10,900 bases of DNA from Candidatus Saccharimonadales bacterium. GTDB lineage: Bacteria; Patescibacteriota; Saccharimonadia; UBA4664; SCTI01. Position numbers and translations under genes: made by a program. Location of the stretch: assembly GCA_030150485.1 (NCBI GenBank), contig JASLFZ010000066.1, positions 1 to 10,900 on the forward strand, in the 5' to 3' direction. Positions 5,910 to 10,900 of the stretch are shown here, one piece after another. How positions within the stretch are numbered: the stretch's first letter is position 1; each line of letters begins with the position of its first letter. A model generated the notes under the pieces. That model worked only from the letters and a program-made list of their open reading frames with translations, was not told where the DNA came from and ran no database searches.

Positions 5910-8783
5910 ATGGCACTTGATGAGCTCAATTCGTCCCAAAAGGCTGCCGTCCTGCATGGCACCGGGCCCGCTTTGGTAGTGGCGGGTGCGGGAACCGGTA
6001 AAACTCGCGTCATTACTCAGCGCATCGCGCATTTAATCGAGACGCAGGCCGCCCAACCCAGCCAAATCCTGGCGCTGACCTTCACCGAAAAGGCCGCCCG
6101 CGAGATGGCTGAGCGGCTATATGACCTCATCGGTTGGCGTTCCTACCAGGTGGCCGTACTTACGTTTAACGCGTTTGGCACCGAGCTATTGGTGCGCTAT
6201 GCCAGCCACATTGGCCGTTCTATTCGAGGGGGTCTACTTAATGACACTCAAAAAGCGCTTTTATTACAACAGCACTTAGATCGAGTGGAGCTATCTTATT
6301 ATGGGCCCCATGCTAATATCTTTGAGTTTCTCGAGGGCGTAGTGGTGTATATCGGACGGTTGCAGAATGCCGGCATCACCCCCGCGGCTTACGCGGAGTA
6401 TGCCGCGGGCTTAGTAGCCGGCGACGACATTCACTCGCAGGATATTCGCGAGCAAATGGATCTGGCACAGCTGTTTTCCCTTTACGAAAGCATAAAGCTG
6501 GAGACGGGCACCTTTGATTACAATGACCAGTTGCAGATACCGTTGCAAATTTTGCAACAAAAACCTAATCTGGCGGAGCGTCTAAAGCGAGAGTACCACT
6601 ATGTACTAGTTGATGAGTACCAGGATACTAACACCTTGCAAGATAAGCTATTGCGCAGCTTTATCCCACCCGGGGGTAATATTTTTGCGGTTGGTGATGA
6701 CGACCAAGCTATCTACGGCTTCCGCGGGGCGCAGATCGGTAACATTCTTGATTTTGCGGATCATTTTAAGGTGAAGGCGCCGCTCGCGCTGATCGAAAAC
6801 TACCGCTCTGGCCAAGAGATTCTGGATGCTTCGTACCGTCTTATTACACACAACAACCCCGACCGTCTCGAGACCCGCCTCAATCTCGATAAACGCTTAC
6901 GGGCTCAAACCACCGGCTCGGTGGTGCGCTTCGTTCCTTACCAAGCAGCGCCGGATGAGCTGACGGGTGTGCAGGATGCCATCGAAGAGCGTTTACGCCA
7001 AGGCGAGTCTCCTGAGAGCATTGCGATTCTTTCGCCCACGCACGCACCGCTCGGCCAGATTGCGAAGGGTCTGCGCGCCCGTGGTGTTCCGTATGCGCTT
7101 TCCACCAAGGTTAATATTTTTGAGCAGCCGGAACTCAACCAGTTGTGGTACTTGTTGCAGTGGATTGGCTTCAAGGCTGATCAAGAGAGTATCGCGCACG
7201 TCATGCTGAGCCCCTTCATTGGGTGGAGTGCCGAGCAGTATCGCCAGCTAGCTCTGACCGCGCGCGACGAAATGCGAGATGTCGAGGATGTGCTGCGAGA
7301 CTCGGAGGCCCCCGAGTCGCAGGCGGTGGTAGCGCTACTCGATTCCTGGCGTGAGTGGGCCAAGGCTACGCCCGTCAGCCAGCTAGCCTACCGCTTGGTT
7401 TTCGAGACCGGCGTGGCCAAACGGCTCCAAGCCATGGCCGAGCAGCATATTCGCATCCGGCGCATTTTTGAGGATCTTCACCAGCTCCTCACTCAGATGC
7501 AGGATTACGAGACGGTTTCGCCGCTCAGCGTGACGCTCACCGGCTACCTACAGGCCTTTCCGACGCCGCCTCAGATCGAGGTCAACGAGCCGCAGGGTGA
7601 GACCGACGGTATTCAGCTCCTAACCGTTCATGCCGCTAAGGGGCTTGAGTTCGATACAGTACATTTGATTAATTGCACGCAAAGGGCTTGGTCGTCTCGG
7701 GGGCGGGGTGGCTGGGAGGTGCCACCAGATCTGGTGCATACCCCCGACCTGCCGCCCGAGCACGAGCTGCGCCGCCTGCTCTACGTTGCGGCGACTCGGG
7801 CGCGCCACGAGCTGATTATGAGCGCGCCAACCGCTACGGCGGGAGGAGCGCGCCAAACTATCACGCCTTTTATTGCAGAGCTGCTGGGTCACCCCCCGGC
7901 GTTGGTGGCCTCTACCTCGCAAACCGAGAATAAAATTACTAAATCAATGCAAAAATTACAACGTTTTTACCCTCTTAAGCAGCATAAATCAGCTAAGCTG
8001 CCCTTTGAGACGGCTGATGGCTGGTTGGAGCTGGGGGTTGGTAGCCTAGGGAGTTACGATTTCTGCCCCTACGACTTTTATCTGGAGAAGGTGCTCGGGA
8101 TCACCCAGCCGTTTGGGCCCCAACTGGCCTTTGGGAGCGCTGTGCACGGAGCGATTCAGGCGTACTATCAAGCCAAGCTGCGCCACGAGGATCTTAGCGA
8201 GGCCGAGCTAAGGGGCCGCCTCGACGAACTGTGGAACGATCGCGGCTACGAGAGCCGACAGGCGGCAGCACAGGCCAAAACCAGTGCGCAGGAAGCGCTG
8301 CATAACTTTCTTACTCGCGAGGCCCAAGCCACCCATACCATTACCGCCACAGAGCTGCCAATTAAGCTGGAGATACCGGAAGCTAAGCTACGTTTGAGCG
8401 GCCGCATCGACGCTATTTTTGAGACCGGTGATGGCGTTGAGCTGCGTGACTTCAAGACCGGCCGCAAAACCGACGCCGAAGGCCTGGCCCGCAGCGCCAA
8501 AAACAGCTTTCAGCTGCGCACGTATGCGCTGGCTTATCAGGAGATGACCGGTGCCGCACCCGCCGCTGTCACACTCGACTACGTGGTGACGGGAGTGGAG
8601 GGGAGCGCTGAGCTTTCGGCGCGCATCTTGGCGAACCATCGCAATAAGCTGGTGGAGTTGGCCGCCGCGATTCGGGCGGGAGAGTTCGCGCCCAAGCCAT
8701 CTAACGTCCACCAGTGCGCAGCGATTAAGTACTACGGTACCGGCGAAGAGGATGAGCGCCAGCTGGAGGCCGCCGGTGCGTGA
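5910..8783 (+). CDS. UvrD/PcrA-type superfamily 1 helicase fused to a RecB/Cas4-like nuclease
   Basis: The product is 957 residues. The helicase motifs are complete: Q-motif Q10, Walker A AGAGTGKT (25-32), Ia LTFTEKAAREM, II DEYQD (235-239), III VGDDDQAIYGFRGA, IV ENYRSGQEIL, V TVHAAKGLEF (572-581) and VI YVAATRAR (625-632). After a linker (about 640-710) comes a PD-(D/E)XK nuclease: SYDFCPYDFYL (C719), FGSAVHG (H746), GRIDAI (D834), ELRDFKTG (D847, K849) and QLRTY (Q868, Y872). The catalytic residues are present. AddB/Cas4-type enzymes usually hold an iron-sulfur cluster with one early and three late cysteines; here only C719 and C936 remain, so no cluster is expected. The likely role is ATP-driven unwinding and resection of DNA ends. 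It is the first gene of an operon; the next gene overlaps its end by 8 bases. Confidence 0.93.
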   Translation: MALDELNSSQKAAVLHGTGPALVVAGAGTGKTRVITQRIAHLIETQAAQPSQILALTFTEKAAREMAERLYDLIGWRSYQVAVLTFNAFGTELLVRYASHIGRSIRGGLLNDTQKALLLQQHLDRVELSYYGPHANIFEFLEGVVVYIGRLQNAGITPAAYAEYAAGLVAGDDIHSQDIREQMDLAQLFSLYESIKLETGTFDYNDQLQIPLQILQQKPNLAERLKREYHYVLVDEYQDTNTLQDKLLRSFIPPGGNIFAVGDDDQAIYGFRGAQIGNILDFADHFKVKAPLALIENYRSGQEILDASYRLITHNNPDRLETRLNLDKRLRAQTTGSVVRFVPYQAAPDELTGVQDAIEERLRQGESPESIAILSPTHAPLGQIAKGLRARGVPYALSTKVNIFEQPELNQLWYLLQWIGFKADQESIAHVMLSPFIGWSAEQYRQLALTARDEMRDVEDVLRDSEAPESQAVVALLDSWREWAKATPVSQLAYRLVFETGVAKRLQAMAEQHIRIRRIFEDLHQLLTQMQDYETVSPLSVTLTGYLQAFPTPPQIEVNEPQGETDGIQLLTVHAAKGLEFDTVHLINCTQRAWSSRGRGGWEVPPDLVHTPDLPPEHELRRLLYVAATRARHELIMSAPTATAGGARQTITPFIAELLGHPPALVASTSQTENKITKSMQKLQRFYPLKQHKSAKLPFETADGWLELGVGSLGSYDFCPYDFYLEKVLGITQPFGPQLAFGSAVHGAIQAYYQAKLRHEDLSEAELRGRLDELWNDRGYESRQAAAQAKTSAQEALHNFLTREAQATHTITATELPIKLEIPEAKLRLSGRIDAIFETGDGVELRDFKTGRKTDAEGLARSAKNSFQLRTYALAYQEMTGAAPAAVTLDYVVTGVEGSAELSARILANHRNKLVELAAAIRAGEFAPKPSNVHQCAAIKYYGTGEEDERQLEAAGA
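8765..8769 (+). promoter_or_regulatory. Shine-Dalgarno site that decides the metalloprotease start
   Basis: GGAGG inside the helicase C-terminus lies 6 bases before the GTG at 8776. The in-frame ATG at 8752 has a purine-rich run directly against it with no spacing, so GTG 8776 is preferred. Confidence 0.65.
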
Positions 8784-9309
8784 TGAGCTTGAATCCGGTG
8801 AGAGCTCACCGGCCTCAGCCAAACCAGCCCCGCGCGACGAGTTCTGGCTGCAACAGCTTCTCGACGACACCTGGGATCGCTACTTTGCCGATGTGCCTCA
8901 GGATAACATCGTGCGTATCGAGTTCGGCCGGCGAGCTAAGCGACAGCTGGGCAGTATCCGGCTTGACCGCAAGGATCCCACCGTTTCCATCATTACCATG
9001 AACGGGCTGTTCCGCGACCCGGCCATCCCTGAATTCATTGTGTTCGCCACCTTGGTGCATGAGCTATCGCATTACGCTCATGGTTTTAACTCACCCCTAG
9101 CTCGTAAGCATGCCCATCCACACGCGGGCGGTGTCATGCGCGCCGAGTACGCCGAGCGTGGCTTAGAGAGTCTCTACGTGCGTCAAAAGCGCTGGCTCAA
9201 AGACAACTGGCAGGGTATTGTGACGGCTAACTTTGCGCCGCCTGCGCCGCGGCGTCGTTCGACTCGCCGCCAAGCTGGTATCACTATCCGTAAACCCTTT
9301 TGGATGTAG
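8776..9309 (+). CDS. SprT-like HExxH zinc metalloprotease
   Basis: The product is 177 residues from the GTG start. LVHELSHYAHG carries the HExxH zinc site (H95, E96, H99). A histidine cluster HAHPH follows (H112, H114, H116). By comparison with the PHG segment after HExxH in E. coli SprT, H116 in PHAGGVMRAEY is the best third zinc ligand. The N-terminal 20 residues are Ser/Pro/Glu-rich and probably disordered; the last 30 are basic (PRRRSTRRQ), which could contact DNA. There is no signal peptide or membrane segment, so the protein is cytoplasmic. SprT/Spartan proteins degrade proteins crosslinked to DNA in eukaryotes; bacterial SprT is poorly studied. The overlap with the helicase gene and the 2-base gap to the kinase indicate one operon. 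The zinc peptidase fold is likely; the SprT assignment is moderate, and another small zincin family is possible. Confidence 0.65.
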   Translation: MRDELESGESSPASAKPAPRDEFWLQQLLDDTWDRYFADVPQDNIVRIEFGRRAKRQLGSIRLDRKDPTVSIITMNGLFRDPAIPEFIVFATLVHELSHYAHGFNSPLARKHAHPHAGGVMRAEYAERGLESLYVRQKRWLKDNWQGIVTANFAPPAPRRRSTRRQAGITIRKPFWM

Positions 9310-9311
9310 CG

Positions 9312-9902
9312 ATGGACGCAGATCTGTACCAGCGCATTTTTGATCAGCATCGCCAGCGGCTACACAATCTTGAGGTGGCTCATCCCAAGCTCCTGGTGGT
9401 GTTTTCGGCGATTGCCGGATCGGGTAAAACCACGCTGGCGAAGGCTATCGAGGAGCGGTACCGGGCGGTACGCGTTAGCAACGACCACGTTCGGGCGGTT
9501 ATTGATCGAGTTGATCCCGAGCTTAGCCCAGCTGCTAAGCAGAAACTTTTGGAACAGTACGTACTCAAACTATTTGAATATCTCAGTGCGCAGCCAAATG
9601 GCTTGGTGCTGCTCGATGCCAGCATTGACCGTAAATACTTTGCGGTGAAGGAGCAGGCGGAGCCGCTGGATTACCATATGGTTTTAATTAAAATTAGTCT
9701 GCCTCGTGCCGAGATTGAGCGGCGGGTGCGGGAACGCCACAAATCGGCCGCCAAACCGGAGGTTTACTTGAACGAGTTCGACCGCTGGCAGGTGGATAAT
9801 AAGCGTCTGGCGAGCCAGGTAAAGCCAGATATTATCGTGGCGGATAACTACACCTTTAACTTTGACCCGGTATTTACTTTCCTCGATCAACTCCTAATAT
9901 AA
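9312..9902 (+). CDS. P-loop kinase of the AAA_33 / polynucleotide kinase type
   Basis: The product is 196 residues. Walker A is AIAGSGKTT (33-41, catalytic K39). SNDHVR follows where these kinases have the S/T-x-D-x-x-R substrate segment, then VLLDASIDRKY (Walker B-like, matching the DATN...R strand of the family) and the lid RRVRERHK. This layout fits small phosphotransferases such as polynucleotide 5'-kinase, gluconate kinase-like and zeta-toxin-like proteins; the sequence alone does not fix the substrate. The ATG at 9312 is 2 bases after the previous stop. A TTG at 9300 is in frame and overlaps the protease gene, but it is less convincing. The operon with a helicase-nuclease makes a nucleic-acid substrate (5'-end phosphorylation) attractive, but this is inference. 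No antitoxin-like partner is adjacent, which argues against a zeta-type toxin. Confidence 0.72.
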   Translation: MDADLYQRIFDQHRQRLHNLEVAHPKLLVVFSAIAGSGKTTLAKAIEERYRAVRVSNDHVRAVIDRVDPELSPAAKQKLLEQYVLKLFEYLSAQPNGLVLLDASIDRKYFAVKEQAEPLDYHMVLIKISLPRAEIERRVRERHKSAAKPEVYLNEFDRWQVDNKRLASQVKPDIIVADNYTFNFDPVFTFLDQLLI

Positions 9903-9904
9903 AA

Positions 9905-9938
9905 ACGGCAGAGCCCCCGAACCAACGGGGGATGCCGT
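9905..9938 (-). terminator. Intrinsic terminator of the minus-strand gene
   Basis: The outer stem ACGGCA/TGCCGT (9905-9910 and 9933-9938) and inner stem CCCCCG/CGGGGG (9914-9919 and 9926-9931) enclose a 6-base loop. On the minus strand the hairpin is followed by TTTTT, then ATATTAG (9905 down to 9901 and beyond), a standard intrinsic terminator. On the plus strand there is no T-run, so readthrough from the kinase gene is possible. Confidence 0.85.
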
Positions 9939-9953
9939 AGGCTTGGGGGTGCT

Positions 9954-10580
9954 TCAGTCGCGCGTATCGAAATCAACACGCCCAATGATCGCCTTGAAGC
10001 TGCTTCGCTGTTGACGGATACTTTCGAAAATGGCCTCGCGCTCTTTGATGCCATCGTCCACCATCTTTTCAAGTTCCCATATCAAGTGCTTGGCCATATC
10101 TCCACTCTGGAGGATGGAACCAAGGCGCTGATCGCTAAGCCATTGAAAGCGGCTGGTATGCGCGTACCAAAACTTTCTCCTCTCAGGGGAAGAGCGGGGT
10201 TTATAGAGAGCCTCCCATAGCACTAGCCTGCCCTTACGGGTTAGCAGAAGTCTATCAACCTTTTTTTGGTGGCGCCCCTCATCGTGCCGGAGCAGTAGGA
10301 GTTTAGTGCACATGGTATTACTACTGAATCCACTCAACCCCTCAATTTCCCCAGGACCTTCGATGTAGCTCCATTTGTTCCACCGCTCGGACTCACCTAG
10401 GTGGGCTGCTGGCTTGAAGTGGGGGAAGTATTGGAGTGATCCGCTGAGAGTTGCAATAAGCTGCTTGAACAGCGCAGCTTTTTGCTTGGTCGACAGCTCA
10501 TGGTAGTCAACCTGGTTACTTCCTAGCACGTACGACAGCGCGTCAATCTTTGCTGTGTCAATCAGAGCGGGCGAACCCAT
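9954..10580 (-). CDS. Hypothetical protein, family not recognised
   Basis: The product is 208 residues from the ATG at 10580, which has AAAGGAG with 6-base spacing (10593-10587). An in-frame ATG 18 bases upstream (10598) would place the SD inside the gene, so it is not preferred. I recognise no family. The protein is soluble-looking, with no signal peptide or transmembrane segment. The N-terminal third carries HELSTKQKAALFKQLIATL, a likely helix. The middle is rich in aromatic residues (RWNKWSYIEGPGEIEG). Residues about 100-145 are strongly basic (RHQKKVDRLLLTRKGR, SSPERRKFWYAH), followed by helical ELEKMVDDGIKEREAIFESIRQQ near the end. The basic centre hints at nucleic-acid contact, but that is weak. 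It is the only gene on this strand here apart from smpB and is convergent with the kinase gene, with its own terminator. It sits next to a tRNA gene, a common spot for acquired genes, but no integrase or att repeat is seen. Confidence 0.7.
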   Translation of the reverse strand: MGSPALIDTAKIDALSYVLGSNQVDYHELSTKQKAALFKQLIATLSGSLQYFPHFKPAAHLGESERWNKWSYIEGPGEIEGLSGFSSNTMCTKLLLLRHDEGRHQKKVDRLLLTRKGRLVLWEALYKPRSSPERRKFWYAHTSRFQWLSDQRLGSILQSGDMAKHLIWELEKMVDDGIKEREAIFESIRQQRSSFKAIIGRVDFDTRD

Positions 10581-10617
10581 AATGCGCTCCTTTGTCATAG
10601 CTCACGGGCGAACCCAT
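10568..10617. repeat. 13-bp direct repeat at the hypothetical gene start
   Basis: CGGGCGAACCCAT occurs exactly at 10568-10580 and 10605-10617, spaced 37 bases start to start. On the minus strand it reads ATGGGTTCGCCCG, so the start codon and first codons of the gene are duplicated upstream. Confidence 0.75.
10587..10593 (-). promoter_or_regulatory. Shine-Dalgarno site that decides the start at 10580
   Basis: The minus strand reads AAAGGAG, 6 bases before the ATG at 10580. This is the best-formed ribosome binding site in the window and fixes the start of the hypothetical gene. Confidence 0.75.
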
Positions 10618-10731
10618 TGCGAGCCGTTCGACCAGCTTATGCTGGCTTACCGGCATTTTGATACTTTAGCCTGTTCGGGGCAAGCATAAGAGGGTTTAAG
10701 CAGATTACGGATCGATTTAGTCACTAAAAAC

Positions 10732-10740
10732 TGCTAGAAT
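10732..10740 (+). promoter_or_regulatory. tRNA-Pro promoter (extended -10)
   Basis: TGC followed by TAGAAT forms an extended -10 that ends 11 bases before the tRNA. The start would be near 10747, leaving only about 5 leader bases. No clear -35 is seen. Confidence 0.55.
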
Positions 10741-10751
10741 ACCAGGGTTTT

Positions 10752-10828
10752 CGGGGTGTGGCGCAGTTGGCTAGCGCGCAGCATTCGGGTTGCTGAGGCC
10801 GGAGGTTCGAGTCCTCTCACCCCGACCA
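10752..10828 (+). tRNA. tRNA-Pro (anticodon CGG)
   Basis: A complete cloverleaf is visible. The acceptor stem CGGGGTG (10752-10758) pairs fully with CACCCCG (10818-10824). The D stem GCGC/GCGC encloses AGTTGGCTA. The anticodon stem CAGCA/TGCTG encloses TTCGGGT, giving anticodon CGG with G37. A 5-base variable loop follows, then T stem GGAGG/CCTCT with TTCGAGT, discriminator A73 and an encoded CCA (10826-10828). The C1-G72 pair and A73 are proline identity features in bacteria. It reads CCG codons. An rdgB-like gene begins 27 bases downstream. Confidence 0.97.
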
Positions 10829-10855
10829 GCATTTATTAAGGATTTATGAAAAAGC

Positions 10856-10900
10856 ATGAGCAAATGGGAAAACTTAACCTTCGTTACCGGCAATCCGCAT
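10856..10900 (+). CDS. RdgB/HAM1-like non-canonical purine NTP pyrophosphatase, N-terminal fragment
   Basis: Only 15 codons are inside the window: MSKWENLTFVTGNPH. The LTFVTGNPH segment matches the N-terminal strand and TGN substrate loop of the HAM1/RdgB family, which hydrolyses dITP and XTP to keep damaged purines out of DNA. An in-frame TGA at 10847-10849 rules out a start further upstream. AAGGA at 10838-10842 is 13 bases from the ATG, farther than ideal; the ATG at 10846 is in another frame and gives no known protein. The gene may be co-transcribed with tRNA-Pro. The call rests on a short but distinctive motif. Confidence 0.7.
   Translation, partial: MSKWENLTFVTGNPH

Larger units (their letters stand above)
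10558..10617 (-). other. Possible 19-codon upstream ORF overlapping the hypothetical gene start
   Basis: A minus-strand ATG at 10617 opens MGSPVSYDKGAHYGFARSD then TGA. It runs across the SD and start codon of the 208-residue gene in another frame. It has no SD of its own. Its first 13 bases repeat the first 13 bases of the main gene. It could be a leader peptide or only a by-product of the duplication. Confidence 0.2.

Noticed and set aside
8388..8870. 160-codon minus-strand frame across the helicase end and protease start
   Set aside because: The plus strand here encodes the nuclease motifs and the protease N-terminus; the antisense frame has no recognisable features.
9300..9311. TTG at 9300 as kinase start
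   Set aside because: It is a rarer start codon overlapping the protease stop and adds only four residues; the ATG at 9312 is the simpler choice.
9312..9902. Zeta-type toxin
   Set aside because: The P-loop kinase fold fits, but there is no adjacent epsilon-like antitoxin gene and the gene sits third in a repair-type operon.
10581..10751. Attachment site or integrated element at tRNA-Pro
   Set aside because: No integrase and no second copy of the tRNA 3' end are in the window; the CCAGC-TTAT-GCTGG palindrome near 10632 alone is not enough.

Overview
The window is a compact stretch of bacterial chromosome, probably from a Patescibacteria (CPR) organism and plausibly a Saccharibacteria-like one. 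That placement is inference. It rests on the very tight packing, leaderless-looking promoters, a Clp ATPase that has lost several key motifs, an Arg-tRNA synthetase whose HIGH motif reads TIGN, and a secreted Asn/Ser/Thr/Gly repeat protein of a kind I associate with these lineages. TGA is used as an ordinary stop (helicase gene), so there is no sign of UGA recoding.

Layout. 1-1785 (+): the 3' part of a two-ring Clp/Hsp100 ATPase. 1920-2759 (+): a secreted protein made of three copies of a 91-residue unit. 2760-3081: a 322-base gap with two hairpins, the second a good intrinsic terminator, and the promoter of the next gene. 3082-3708 (+): a UlaG-like metallo-hydrolase, overlapping tail to tail by 4 bases with smpB (3705-4151, -). 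smpB is divergent from argS (4195-5814, +), with start codons only 44 bases apart. 5844-5870: a perfect 12-bp inverted repeat just upstream of the promoter of a three-gene operon. The operon holds a UvrD-like helicase fused to a RecB/Cas4-type nuclease (5910-8783), an SprT-like HExxH metalloprotease (8776-9309) and a P-loop kinase of the polynucleotide-kinase type (9312-9902). A convergent gene of unknown function (9954-10580, -) follows, with its terminator at 9905-9938. Last come tRNA-Pro(CGG) (10752-10828) and the first 15 codons of an rdgB/HAM1-like NTP pyrophosphatase.

The most notable points are these. (1) smpB, argS and the helicase gene each have a -10 box exactly 6 bases before the ATG, so transcription should start on the A of the ATG and give leaderless mRNAs; other genes here use Shine-Dalgarno sites. 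(2) The Clp protein lacks the D1 Walker lysine, the D1 arginine-finger pair, both pore-loop tyrosine motifs, the M-domain and the ClpP-docking loop, while its D2 ATPase site is intact. (3) Helicase-nuclease, SprT-like protease and end-processing-type kinase together look like a candidate DNA-protein crosslink or break-repair operon with its own operator.

There are no insertion sequences, CRISPR arrays, rRNA genes or prophage genes. No database search was possible; family calls rest on motifs read from the translations.
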